Source of the DNA: Solea solea
Taxonomy: Eukaryota; Chordata; Actinopteri; Pleuronectiformes; Soleidae
Assembly: GCF_958295425.1 (NCBI RefSeq)
Contig: NC_081146.1
Span: 10,383,985-10,447,984 of the forward strand
Reading direction: 5' to 3'
DNA length: 64,000 nucleotides
A program made the position numbers and the translations under genes. Numbering within the stretch: position 1 is the stretch's first letter; every line of letters begins with the position of its first letter. Below the pieces are notes generated by a model, which made no database searches, had not been told where the DNA came from, and was given only the letters and a program-made list of their open reading frames with translations. Positions 11,801-24,100 of the stretch are shown piece by piece.

Positions 11801-13530
11801 GCCTGTGCACAGGCAACAAACACTTTTTTTAACTTTTTGAATCCTGTGTATTGTGGAGTTTATCTCTCATGTCACCTGATGACATTCCCATGCTGCACAT
11901 TGGGAAGTGTTTTGTTTTGTGTCAAGACAGACCGCAACATAGCACTACTAAAGCAAGACAGCTGCAAGAAGGCGGGAGTGTGACTGAAAATACAGCGACG
12001 CTTCAACACTGGGCTTCAGAAGTGATTTCTACCGCTCAAAAAAGGGTCGTTCAGCAGCTTGATGTAATTAATACATACATGCTCCCGCCTGATCCTGTGC
12101 TGCTGGTGTATACACAGAAGCGCTCCCTCAGTCAGGTTTCATTGTTTCAGTTTACACAGATTAAACAGGGGTAGAATAGTAACATCATCAACGATAAAAA
12201 AAATCACTAAAATGCACACACTGTAGCTTTAATACACATTGCAAAAGAAATTATAATAAAAACGAACAATCGAATTGTCTGTGGAGCCATACCAGCAGTT
12301 CATGTTAGCGTTAGCCATTCCACCCAGCGCATGAATTAATCCAGGTCCAGATACCACGAGGCAGGCACCGGGTCTGTACATAGACACACATACAACAGTA
12401 GACCTTTAAAAACACACAGACACTGGCTCTATCATATTATTCTGTTCAGGGACAGTACAGGCATGTCTTACCTCCCAGTGAGGTAACCAATGGCGGAGGC
12501 TGCGTAGCATGCCTGTTAAGTGACAGATGGTGTTTGAATACAGTAATAAAAATACATTAGCAGTGTAACAGGACGTTAATGTGAGAGATCAGGAGTGTGG
12601 ATGTATGGGGTACTGACACATAGTGGTCTTATACTGGAGACAGGGAGGCATTGTAGGACAACAGCCTTTGTGGTAAATCACTCACTCTCATGCACCATGA
12701 ACTGCTTCATATTCAACTGAACTTTGACTTAGTTCTGTTTCAGTGTTGACTGTCGATGTGGTAACACTGTAGTAACACTGTATTGACCTATCTCCCCTGA
12801 GCAGGTACCAAAGGCCAATAAATACCGGCACCTCTGGTGTAAAACAACACTTACTTACAATACAATAACCAGCTTATTCTACAGTATTCTGAACCTCAGT
12901 AGAACAATGATTCTACTAGTGCATATGTATCTATACATTACAAACAACAAAGCATAATCATTTGTGTGAATTTGCAACTGATACAATTGGAACCTGACTA
13001 AAATAAGAAAAGGTATTTTCAATGTTTTTAAATACACAATATCTACACATTTTCTGAAGTTTAGGTATTGGGTCTTTATTTGTTTTTAAAACATGTCAGC
13101 AAATCTCACCACAGTGTGAAATTCTATTCTATTACACATTGTCTGTTTTTTGATTGTGCACGTTTTTTCTTAAGTGTTTTACCGCTTGTTCGTTGCGCAT
13201 TCCCACATATTTGATGCCAGCAGCCTGAGCAGCCATGGCCACTTCAATAACAGGAACACCAACTATCCCAAACATGTACTCCACATTCTGCAGGGACAAA
13301 GACATGCAACTGAACAACTGATACACACACATGTATATAAACTGCAATGGACTGCAATAGTTCATGAATTCATCTTTATTAAAGTGACAACGCTGAACAT
13401 GAACTTTGAAACAGCTGCTTCTGAGATATTGTGGATAATACACGTCTTCCCAGTGTAAATCGTTTTCAAACAGTCTCACCTGGGCCTTTAAAGACTCGGC
13501 AATCAGCTGCGCTCCTGTCACGTCCTCCAT
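5844..13530 (-). CDS. hacl1: 2-hydroxyacyl-CoA lyase 1 (peroxisomal, thiamine diphosphate-dependent), complete
   Basis: HACL1 cleaves 2-hydroxyacyl-CoA to a shortened aldehyde and formyl-CoA in peroxisomal alpha-oxidation (phytanic and 2-hydroxy fatty acids). Seventeen exons, all in frame: 13530-13480, 13287-13183, 12512-12472, 12373-12293, 11802-11730, 11653-11576, 11495-11401, 11312-11200, 11081-10946, 10588-10483, 10320-10237, 9848-9747, 9648-9494, 8264-8106, 8015-7908, 7811-7625, 5876-5844. The sum is 1707 nt, 568 residues (human about 578; the N-terminus is shorter here). E50 in MRNEQA is the conserved glutamate that activates the thiamine ring. G444-D445-S446 to N471-N473 is the Mg/ThDP motif (GDS ... 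NNNG). The protein ends [10 protein letters not shown], a type 1 peroxisome signal, and the 33-nt last exon encodes only this tail. The bacterial relatives are oxalyl-CoA decarboxylases. Confidence 0.97.
6378..6758. mobile_element. piggyBac-type miniature element in the last hacl1 intron
   Basis: The ends are inverted: left CCCTTTAACACCAAG and right, on the other strand, CCCTTTAACACCTAAG, a 12-base perfect match followed by a one-base shift. The left flank is TTAA and the right flank is TTGA, one substitution from TTAA. TTAA targets and CCC ends are hallmarks of piggyBac elements. At 381 bases with no open frame it is non-autonomous. The left end has an unusually CG-rich patch (positions 6398-6432). 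Confidence 0.75.
7224..7237 (+). promoter_or_regulatory. CTCF-like motif in hacl1 last intron
   Basis: CCACCAGGGGGCAT fits the CTCF core (CCASYAGRKGGCRS) at every position but the last. This is a motif match only; occupancy is inferred. Confidence 0.35.
7447..7606. mobile_element. Fold-back miniature element next to a hacl1 splice donor
   Basis: aacacacctgattcaaat (7455-7472) is repeated as its perfect complement at 7520-7537, and an inner pair (7481-7491 and 7501-7511) also matches with one mismatch, giving a long hairpin. The flank running into gaccaggcttgagaaacactg resembles a MITE very common in fish genomes; I recognise this by memory, not by search. It ends about 20 bases from the donor of the exon at 7625-7811. 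Confidence 0.7.
8322..8671. mobile_element. hAT-type miniature element with 8-bp target duplication
   Basis: The 8-base sequence CTCTAGAG occurs at 8322-8329 and 8664-8671. Between them lies a 334-base element with ends CAGCCATTCCCAAACTT and, inverted, CAGCAAGTGTGGGTCGC. CAG ends with an 8-bp duplication are typical of hAT elements. It contains no transposase. It sits in a hacl1 intron. Confidence 0.75.
10010..10142. mobile_element. Short MITE with TTAAAGGTACAGTGTGTAGG terminus
   Basis: The right end, on the minus strand, reads TTTTAAAGGTACAGTGTG and the left end begins TTTAAGGACAAACTAAACACC. The terminus is related to those of the elements at 11886-12232, 18309-18639 and 40178-40853. It lies in the hacl1 intron between exons 10320-10237 and 9848-9747. 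The left boundary is approximate. Confidence 0.5.
11886..12232. mobile_element. Diverged MITE, same family as 18309-18639
   Basis: It shares a core with the copy at 18309-18639 in the same order: tgctgcacat..ggaagtg, aagacag, gctgcaa, tgactgaaaa.acac/acag. Its right terminus on the minus strand is TTAAAGCTACAGTGTGTGC. The left end is not clear. It lies in the hacl1 intron between exons 12373-12293 and 11802-11730. Confidence 0.5.
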
Positions 13531-14640
13531 GGCTCTTCAGAGACACTTTTCGGGACGAACAGAGAAACAAGTTCGGGGGAGCGAGGAAACACAAGAAATT
13601 CAGAGAACAAACACCTCTGTCCGCTGCACACTGACCACGCCCCCATAGATTCACTTCTGGTTGCTAAGCCAATCACCGAGCGACTGCGTGTGACGCACAG
13701 GCGACGTGTCACCAAACAACTGTGTCAAAAGTGTCCTCTCTAGAAACTGTCCACACATCATTTTATATATTTAAGCGATATTATTTACCATAATAACAAT
13801 ATATAAATTACTCTTACTGCTAATTTCATTTGGTTTTTTTTTGTATTATTAGTAAAAACTGCTGCTAAAACTGCATTTCCATCAATGTCCCTGTTGTGGA
13901 ATCGATAAAGTTTAATCTAATCTAGCTATTATATCTATTATAATTATATAATTTAGTATTTAGATAGAATTAACCTTTGAAACTAGGGTTTACTACAGAA
14001 AATAATAAAGATTGGGACTAATAAATATTATAAAATAATATTGATTAATAAATAGCATTAGGAAGTTTTTAAGACCAATTCATTTTCGAGCTTGTGTCAT
14101 GGAAAAGCACAGGTGTGTTCGTTATGATTAATTGCTGCACTGGCCGTGTAATTAGGGAGAGTCAACGACAGCCCCCTGTGATTTTCCCTCTGTGACAAGG
14201 GCCTCGAGCTGTGTCACGAGTAGGGATGGTTATTGATCTTTCTCTGCCAAATATGAGAAATGTTTAATTATTTTAATATCACATTTTGGTACCTAATAAG
14301 TTCATCTCAGAGTCAGTGAGCCAATAAGAATGTAGCATGCCGTTTATTCAAGGTAGAACAGTGCTCATGATTGCTGTCTCAAGGTTTGCAGGAAGTTGAA
14401 ACCAGATTCTTAAATGGAGAGAAGGAAGACAGGTCAACCCGTCTGCTATGTTTTGAGCACTTGGTAAAAATGACTGAAATAATGTGGTGAAGAAATAAAA
14501 AGTTAAACTGTATTGTATTGTTGAACATGTATTGGTCAGGAACCGATATTGTAGTCCAGATATCTATATTGAATCAAAAATAATTTTAATAAACCCCTAA
14601 GGCTTAGTCACATGTGCTGTTCTTACATGTTTAAGCCAAT
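13531..14640. other. hacl1 5' flank; no biotinidase gene
   Basis: The first ~200 bases above the hacl1 ATG are relatively CG-rich (gcgactgcgtgtgacgcacaggcgacgtg near 13680-13708) and probably hold its promoter; no TATA box is evident. The rest is AT-rich. No coding segment was found on either strand, although human BTD starts just upstream of HACL1. Confidence 0.55.
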
Positions 14641-14680
14641 ACTCATAAAGACTCGCATTCATTATTAAATAACTCATTTC

Positions 14681-14686
14681 TTTATT
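14681..14686 (-). terminator. ankrd28: Candidate distal ankrd28 polyadenylation signal
   Basis: AATAAA on the minus strand, about 1.28 kb past the ankrd28 stop. Another lies at 15222-15227. The stretch 14687-15962 is therefore taken as probable 3' untranslated sequence; no transcript support is available. Confidence 0.4.
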
Positions 14687-15962
14687 ACTCATAAAATATA
14701 CAGCAATCTCAGTAATGAAAGAATTCATTGGAGCTTTGAATTCACAGTTACATTTCCTATATACATGCTAGGCTCATCCCTCTTCAAGAAAAAAAAAGCA
14801 AGGAAAAGAAGAAAATCTTTTCCACTCTATATGAATCTAGCAAATGTTTTGTACATATTTCCAGTTAAAATTATTTTCCAACAAAAAGAAAAGGGTGTTT
14901 TAAATCACGGTAGAATCGAGTGGCTTCTTCTTTTTTTTTTTAATTTAAAGCAAGCAAAACCTGTCAACAAACACTGACTAATATAAGACCACAAAATATC
15001 ATTCAAACAGAAGAAAATCAAACGCCGTTGTGTCATTGGTTTACAGTGTTTCTTCTCAAAAAGCTGAGCCTCAGTATTGGATCAGTGCTTCTTAGAATTA
15101 TTTCATTACTTACCTAGTGTGCATCCCTGTACTTTCACAGCTGCCTCTACAAACCCATGTTTTCTTAGTAACTAATGAAGGCACAAAAACACATAAATAG
15201 GAACTGAAAGTACACAAATAATTTATTCTCAGAAGACTAAACCGTAATGGACAGGTCAATATACAAAGTTAAAGTTGATCAACTTAAACCTGTTGCACAC
15301 AACAAATGCTTTTTTTCTTAATTAACTTAGGTCAGAAAATCTGTTTTTGTTTCTTAGAGGAAAAGGAGTTTAAGACATGAAACATGGGTATTTTAAAATT
15401 TTGATGTCAAAAAATAAACAATTTCCCCCCTGTACGTCTTACAGATTTGAAGAACAAGCATAATCTGGCAAATGTAGTGTGCAGTCTTTCACTCCCCCAA
15501 AAATCTCTGAACAAAAATCTCTCCCCACCCAAACTAACCAATAAATGCCAAAAATTCTCAATTTCATTTACACAGTTAAAACTGGGTTAAAATGCATCCA
15601 CATCTTTTGGTCCCTGTCGGTTTAACTCTCTGAAGTGCTACCATTCCTCTTCAGCACGTTATTGCCGTACAAAAGTCACCGTCTGCCCAACAAGTTCAGT
15701 TTTTAAGCACTCAAGAAGTCAGTGTTGGTAACGCAGCAGTTACTGAGATCCAGTATCAGCTGGAAGGACACCTGGTGCTGGGTGAGTTCGGGATGAGTGT
15801 GAGACAGCCTGCTGCACTTCCTCCCTCTCTTACTCTCTTGTTGGGGCGACTCTTAAGGCTCCTGTGGGGGCTTCTCTCTACTTCTGCCCTCCCAAGCTGG
15901 CGGTGGGTGTTTTTTTTTAAGACACAGTGTGTGTTAATGCGTTCATCTCTTACTGCTGTTCC

Positions 15963-18144
15963 TCAGTACGTCTCTGAATCCGAGTCGTTGAGCTCCTCGT
16001 CCCGATAGAAGCCCTCGTGATGGCCGATGTTGTTGAAGCTGCAGTAGGAGCTGTGTTCGTCGCGCAACACGGGCAGGCTGTCAAAGGTGACACTCTTGGA
16101 AGGGCTAGTGGTGTAGTGGTTAATGGCATTGAAAGGAAGGGGGGGTGCCGGGGCGCAGGGGGACACAGGCATCATGGTGGCCAGGATGAGGGCTAGACAG
16201 TCTGCCACATCTTTGTTGGGGGCACAAGCCAAGGCTGGTGTGTACCCTGAAACATTAAATACATTTCTCAATAAATAAATGTATAACACTCGTTCAGTTT
16301 CTAGCATTGGTTCTACGTTTGGTAATACAGCAGTCATTAAATGGTTAACTCATTAGTAAGGATAATGTACTTTGTTTACATAGAGATCAATTGCATTTTG
16401 ACTCTCTTTATTGAGATTTATGCTATAGTATATTATACTACATGCTGAAATATTTCACATGTAACTGTACTTCCAAATAAGCTCTAATATAGTAAAGATA
16501 TAGTAAAGATGCAGCATTGAGGGACAACTTTTAATAACAGACCATCCCATTAGTTTGACATGGGATGGATTTTAAAATCAACCATATCATTATCCTTTAA
16601 TTAAAGCAAGGAAAGAAATTGAGCTCTTTTTTTCATTTTTCATATTTAATTTCTCAATGAGGCCTTCCCTGTTAAATTAAGGCAATATTAATATTAATAA
16701 TATTTCCAATCCTCAAGTCCTATATGACTGAGACCAAGATGAGAGAGTAATAATGTGTCAATTTCAGAGAGGAGACCTTAAAAAACTGGTCTAAAGACCA
16801 GTCTCAAGTATGACAACACTGGCATTTAATTAACTAAAAAGGTTATTGTGAATTTACCGTTTTCATCAACCGCGAGCACACTAGCTCCCTTCGCAAGCAG
16901 CTCTTGCACCACCACAGTAAGACCATTTCTTGCAGCCACATGGAGGGGCCTTAAAATAAAGACAGGTAAGTCAGCATTTCCTTTTTGTATCTTTACATAA
17001 TTTAAGTCATGAAATCAAACAGAAGAAGAAAATACAGACGGGAGACGAGACATTACAAAAGCGATACATACGTCTGTAAGGCGGCATTTGTGGCATTTAT
17101 GAGGTTTCTGTCTGTAATCTTTTCCAATATCAACAAGGCACTGGTTTCATGTCCCTGTAGAAAAACAAGCACAATACAATCAATACCAACGCAACCCTAT
17201 ACTGCACACTCATGTATTAGAGTTTTGAAAATAAACTATATACCACATACTGGAGGGAAGAGAGCGCTGTGGAATGTGAGAACCATTATAATACACACCT
17301 TACTGCAGGCCAGATGAAGTGCAGTGTTCTTCACAGCATCCTGCAGAGTGAGATCAGCTTTTGCACTACTCACCAGCAGCTCTAACAGCAACAACACAGC
17401 AAAAGTAAATCAGCGTTAATGCAACATTTTTTTTTAAATAATTAAACCTATACTGATATTGGCCCGTCTGGTGGTTGGAGTAGGCATCCGTACCGACAGC
17501 GTTGGTCTGGCCGTTCTCAGCAGCCATCATGAGCGGCGTCTTCCCAATGGAGTCAACACTGTTGACCTGAGCGTTGTGGCTCAGCAGCAGCTGGAGACAC
17601 TCCACATGGTCAGTGAAGGCTGCTGCATGCAGTGGAGTCCTGCACAAAAGTCTCATTTTAAATCAAACAAGCCTTTTCAAGATATTGAGTTTTTATTTAC
17701 TAGACCGACTGTACTTCAACAGGGTGCCACGAAGGTCTTATGGCTGCAATACTGTCATACTTTACTTTTTATGAGTAGGTTTACCTGTTTTTACTGTCTT
17801 TGGCATTCACAATGGCAGGGCCCAGAGTGTCTATCAGCATCTCAGCCGCACCTTCGTTATCATGGATCCTAGAGAAGACAAAAAGCAGCAAGCTATTTAA
17901 TCTGTTCAAGGCTCTGACTTTACACACATGAATGGAAACAGAAGAGCAGGGAAACTTACACAGCACAGTGAAGGGGGCTGAAAGAATTGCCTTCAGCTTT
18001 GTGAAAAACTTCTTGTTCCAGCAAAACCTCCACACACGTATCGTGACCTGCAGGAACAAATGCAGAAATCAACTGTATTAGCCTTCTAATCTGGGTGCTC
18101 ACAATTTAACTTATTTAGTCCCTCTTTGGCATTTCGGAATTCAA

Positions 18145-18193
<49 letters not shown>

Positions 18194-21100
18194 TAAAAAT
18201 ATATAGATATACACATATATATTAAAAAATATATATAAATATACACACACATATATTTTGCATGAAAGAATCATTTACGAATATGAAGAACAAAATGTCA
18301 TGTCTATTTTAAAACTGTAGTGCATAACTGTTAATGGTACAAATATCCGTACGATTCAAATCATTGTCAAACGCGGTCACACATTGCTCCTTAATCAGTT
18401 TCACGCAACTCTCAGGGTTTTTTGCTCTTGCTTTGCTCGGCAACATCCTTGTGCTGCACACAGGAAGTGAACTTTTTATGTAAGACAGGTGAAAGCAACA
18501 GCAACACTGCCCCAGTAAAGGGAGATGGCTGCAACCAGGTTGGAATATGACTGAAAACACAAAGCGCCCATAAAAAGTTCCAGTAGTGAATTCTAGAGCT
18601 CAAAAAACCTGGTTGTCCAGTTATGCACTGCAGCTTTAAACATATGCTTGATTAAGAGTTCTAAACTTCACTACATGTGTCTCTACCATTGTAGCAGGCC
18701 CAGTGAAGTGGGGTGTAGCCTTGGTTGTCTGTTAAAACAGGGAGTGTTTCCACTGATTGGGCAGCATGCAGCAGGCCTCCCAGTACCCCAGTGTGTCCAC
18801 AGGCTGCTGCCAGGTGGACCGGTGTGCGCCCTTTGCAGTCTCGCACCAAGAAGTTGCCGCTGTGCTGAAGCAGGGCCTCCACACATTCCTCATGTCCGGT
18901 CACTGCCTGAGGTCAGAAAACAGTGTTTATGAAAGACTGATTATACACTGATTGATGATGAATCTGTGAGGACAGTTTGGGAGGGAGGGAGTGTGTGTTT
19001 ATGATTCACTTCTAAAACCTTTACGTGATTAAGGTGACTATAACTTTCCACTTGCAGGAATGTTTGAAAAAATATAATTTTTTTATCTTTTTCTAGGCTT
19101 AAAAATAACTAGATAAACTATGTTATAGTTAAAACATGAAATACAAGTTATGCCGTATGTTATATGTATACAGTACTGGCAAAGTTAGTACAATAAGAAC
19201 AACTGTACCATAACATTCAGTACTAGATGTATGTGAGAGTGGTGACAGTGTCCTTACTCCTCTGTGCAGGGCCGTCCTCCCCCACTTGTCTTTGGCTTCT
19301 ACACTGGCTCCCTTATTTAAAAGGGAATAAACACAGTCTGTGTGTCCACTCAGGACAGCCAGCATCAGAGGTGTTCTAAAAGACAGGAACAATGTAATGA
19401 GCAAATATTATATGGCGTTGGGGAAACAAAAATCCCCAACAAACTTTACTTACTGTCCATTCCCATCCTGAATATCCACAGCACTTTGAAGGTCAGCATT
19501 CCCGATCAGCAAACGCAAACATTCTGAATGACCATTGGTAGCTGCACAGAAAGAAAAAACCTCTATTAGCGTTTCTCCATTAGGACATATTTAGATCTAA
19601 AAGGGTGATTTGTAGGCAAATTCATGAGCCATTAACCCCTGGTGCATACCTGCAGCATGGATGGGGGTTCGCTTTAAAGTGAAGTCTTTGACTAGAATGG
19701 AGGCTCCTTGGTTAATCAGGACGTCCACACACTCTACATGACCCTTAAAGGCAGCCAGGTCCAAGGGTGTGCGCCCTTGGCTGTTTCTCACATCAAGATC
19801 CAGGAGAGATTGTACCAGAACCTCCATGGCTTGATGATGACCATGGTATGCCTGAAAGGTTGATTCACCATAATTGAGTTGACGCACATTAAATCAGAGT
19901 TAAGAGAGTGCTATTTTGAAGGACAAAACACACTACTCACAGCAAGGTGCAAGGGGCTGACGGGGGCTCTGACGTCAGTGTCATTCAGGATGTCTGTCCC
20001 TGAGGTTTCCATTAGCTGAATAAATTAAACACGATTAACATATTATCACTCTGATCTGATGTGTCTCACTTCACAAAAAAAACACAAAAAAGGGGGAAAG
20101 AAAGCACACATTGTACTCACCACATCTAAAGGTGTTTCACTTGCAATCTGTAAACAAGTAGGGCAAGTGACTATCAATACCCAAATATGGAAGCACTGAG
20201 TGTTGCGCATCATGTAGCCTAGAGTTAAGCTCTTACCAGTTCCAGACAGAGACGATGTCCATACGCAGAGGCGTAGTGCACAGCATTGTAGCCCTGATTG
20301 TCACGGATCCCTGGATTTGCGTCGTTTCTCAGTAAGTATTCCAGGCACCTGCACGTACAACAAAGAGGCCGTCGTCAAGGAAACAGGGTTGTCTTTGAAC
20401 CATTAATTAGCATGACCAATAATGCGAGCCAGCTTTAATCCATAAAACCTTCAAACATCACCCGCCTCCCACACAGCCGTCACCTCCTGTAATAAGCAGA
20501 ATTTTTCTAAACGTTACTGACTTTCCGTCGGTGTCCGAGGCAGCAGCGTAGTGCAGGGGAGTGCAGCCACGCTCGTCTAGGTCATTGACGCTGGCCCCGG
20601 AGCCCACCAAAGCAAACAGGCACTGGTAGTTACAGTTGGCAGCAGCGTAGTGCAGAGGGGTCCTGGAAAACCAAACATGACTCATTTCACTGTTCAAATT
20701 TGACTAAGAAACTGCACAAAGTCTTGATCCAAACCCACCAGCAAATAGTACAAACCTGCCAAAACTGTCCTTCCTATTAAAGTCCGCACCCGTGTTAAGA
20801 AGAAGATTGAGACATTCCAGGTTTCTGACAGGGTAAAAAAATATTTTATCCATGAGCTGGTGAATGATATTATTTTTGTTAAAAGGTCATGAACTTTATC
20901 TTAACATTTAGAATGAATATCTATACTAACCCTCCAGCAGCTGCAGCATGTAAACAGGTCCTTCCAAAGTCATCAGGAGTATCAATATCAAAACCTGCAA
21001 AGAGTAAAGAATTATGAACAAGATCCTACATACATGATATTTTAAAGATCAACAGGAATAAAGAGTTGCTCACCTGAAGACAGAAGCTTTCGGCAGCAGT

Positions 21101-24100
21101 CAGAGAATCCACTGAGAGCAGCCAAATGCAGTGGAAACATACCGTGAACCCCTCGTCTGCAAAAGACACCATCAAGCTGATTTAGGCAGTATCACAAATA
21201 TCACCAGAGCCTGACTATTGGGTAAGAAACGTTCTAGTTCAGAACCCTCTGTATCAATTACATAACGGTCAATACACGTGGGCTTTGGAAAGGTTTAGAC
21301 ATGCAGCTCTTTCACATTGCTGATGAAACAGTTGCTGAAAAAGTGCAGGTTCAGGATCACTCACTTAGCTGTGTCAGCTCTGTTGGTGATGAGTGTATTG
21401 ATGAGGAGCTCATGTCCATATCTGGCTGCAATGTGCAGTGGTGTATTTCCATTTTTATCTTCACAGTCAATCTCAGCACCTTCAGATGAAAACAGACCAA
21501 GTGTGTAACATAGAACTGTGTCCAGTATGGAGGATACTGGGTCATTGAGGCTGAAGTTGTAGAGGAGCTCACCATTCTCGATGATTGCCTGAGACCTAGA
21601 AAACCTCCCGTGGATGGCTGTCATGTGGAGCGGAGTCTTACCGTCTTTACTCTAAAATCAAATAAAAACATGGTGGTTTCTTATAGTGGCTTTCAGCTAT
21701 AATTCATATTTCCCAAAACAACAGAATTTCTTTTCTTTCTTTTTTTAAATTTAGTGTAATTATTTTCCAACACTTTTACAACATTTGTATCATCTGTTGT
21801 TTAAACACTGATTCTTAAACCCATTCACTTTTTTGCCTTTTTATCCCTTGGCTCTTGTCCCATGGAACTGAGTTTGTGATTAAAATCTATGGGCACGAAA
21901 TGGGACACCTTGTCTGCAGCAAGGTGGAAACATGTCAGAAAACTTCTTCAATGCCTAGGGATACTGGTGGAGTAGTTGTAGTGGTGTCGGATTCAGTTAC
22001 ACAAGGAAATACTTCGTACCATCCATCCATCGTCAAATCGCTTATGCAAGATTGTGTCGCAGGGGTAGCAGCACTAGCAGAGGGGGCCCCAGACTTCCCT
22101 TTCCCTGGCCACATTGTCTAACTTTGACTGGGGGGAGATCCCCAGATTACAGAAGGGTATGGCTAAGTCGTAGGGGCAATGGATGAAATAGGATTGAGCA
22201 TGAATTATAACAAATTTCAGTTATTAAGCATCAGCTTTCCTAGAGCACATTGAGAAACCCATTTCAAACTAATTACTAAAAACTGAGAGGGGTGACATTC
22301 GGGATTCACTCACCTTAATGTTGACATCAGCCCCATTGCATACTAGCAGTTCAAGACAAAGTGCCCCATGGCGGGAAGCGGCAGTGAAATGAAGAGGTGC
22401 AAAGCCCTTCTCGTTCACCTGGTTGACATTAGCTCCACATTCAATAAGCTCGTTCACCACCACATCCTGCCCGTTGTAGCAGGCCACGTGGAGGGGTGTG
22501 TTGCCATATGCATTGGGCTCATTTATCTAGATGGTGAAATTAGCAACAACAAAAAAAAACAGCAAATGGTAATGACACCAAGTTCAAGATAAATGGCAAC
22601 AAGTTCACACCTCTAAGATAATAAAGCTTGATTTATACTCAGTTGCTTGACACTTTTGATAACTGATAACCCGATTGATACATCTGTCTCTCAGCTTGTT
22701 AAGCTGCATCTAAATTTGTGCAAATAAATAAAATAATGTTTTCTTTATTTTGTTGTTATAACTGAGGAGAAAGACATTTTGAGTTTACTCAAAATACTCA
22801 ATACAGGTGCATTTCTGTCCCTCAGTACATTTGACCGTGTTATGCGACTGCTTATAAACCAGACTTAACCACGCCAACAGTGTAATGCCAATAAGCTTGT
22901 GGTTGGGACTTACATCAACCCCCAAGTCAAGGAGGTATTTGACAACACTAATCATTCCACTAGAGGCTGCTGCGTGTAGTGGAGTATAAGATTTTTTATC
23001 TTTGCAGGCCACCTCAGCTCCATGAGACGCCAGCAGCTTCACCACTTCTATGTGCCCTGAAGATAAAAAGAGATATATTCGATTTTAGGATTATGCTATC
23101 AATTGTTGTCATTGTTATATTTTGCAGCAATGACAAGTTAATATGTAAACAAAAGTATTCATTTCAAGATTTTGCTTTTAATGCTTTGACAAATAATCAA
23201 ATAATTGTGGGGAAAAAAGACACAATTTTCTTCCATCATTCAATCCTGGCAACTATAATTGGGAACAGGATCACAAGAACTCTTGGAGTAACATTTATAA
23301 AAAAAAAATAAAAAAAATAAAAAAAATAAAAAGCAGTAAAATGTAAAAACCCATGTGGTTTATTTATTACCCATGTAGGCTGCCCAGTGGATTGCACGAC
23401 GGTCCTTCTTGTCAAAGGCATTTATGTTTGCTCCTCTTGAAAGCAAGAGTCTCACCATCTAAAAGAAGCAACAGAGTAAATACAGAAATCAGGAGGATGT
23501 CAGGGAGAGCTTCTACATGAACAACCTGAAATCCGTATGCCTATCAGTGAGCGTGGCAACCATTGTGTTTATATAGTGTGAAATGATGCCTTGCTAATAG
23601 GGTTAACAGACTGAGTCTCTGGTCCACATAAATGCACACTGGTAACTTCAATTAAACAAGACTTCACTTCACTTGTAACTATTGCTTTGAATAAACGTAA
23701 TAAATGTGGCCTGTTCTCTTATTTACCTGAACATAAAGATATCAACTAATGAACACAGAGAACATATTACATGTGATAGAGTGTTTCAAGATATGCACAG
23801 GTTATGTTAAAGGTTAGCATGTGTTGATTTGCATAAACATAAAACCAGACAAGACCCGGTCACTTTAAGACAAGCAATTTGCATGCAAATAAATGATTAC
23901 AATGAGTTGTGTCCTTTGCATACAAGGCATGTGATTGGGTAAACTGTCAGTTGCCTCCACTGTGTGACCATTTGATGAGTGACAGCCTTAACTTCACTTC
24001 ATAAAGGATTATTGACATATGTATTTTCTAAAAGGAGCTTATGCAAATCTAGATCCCCTATGGTTACTAACCACACTAACTGCTGTGGTTACTATGACAG

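Larger units (their letters stand above)
15963..18906 (-). other. ankrd28: ankrd28 exons 21-28 (coding coordinates)
   Basis: 18906-18687, 18047-17960, 17868-17785, 17639-17494, 17381-17299, 17154-17072, 16949-16858, 16246-15963. The last exon holds the non-ankyrin C-terminal tail, including a proline-rich stretch ([16 protein letters not shown]) slightly different from human, and the acidic ending. Confidence 0.94.
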
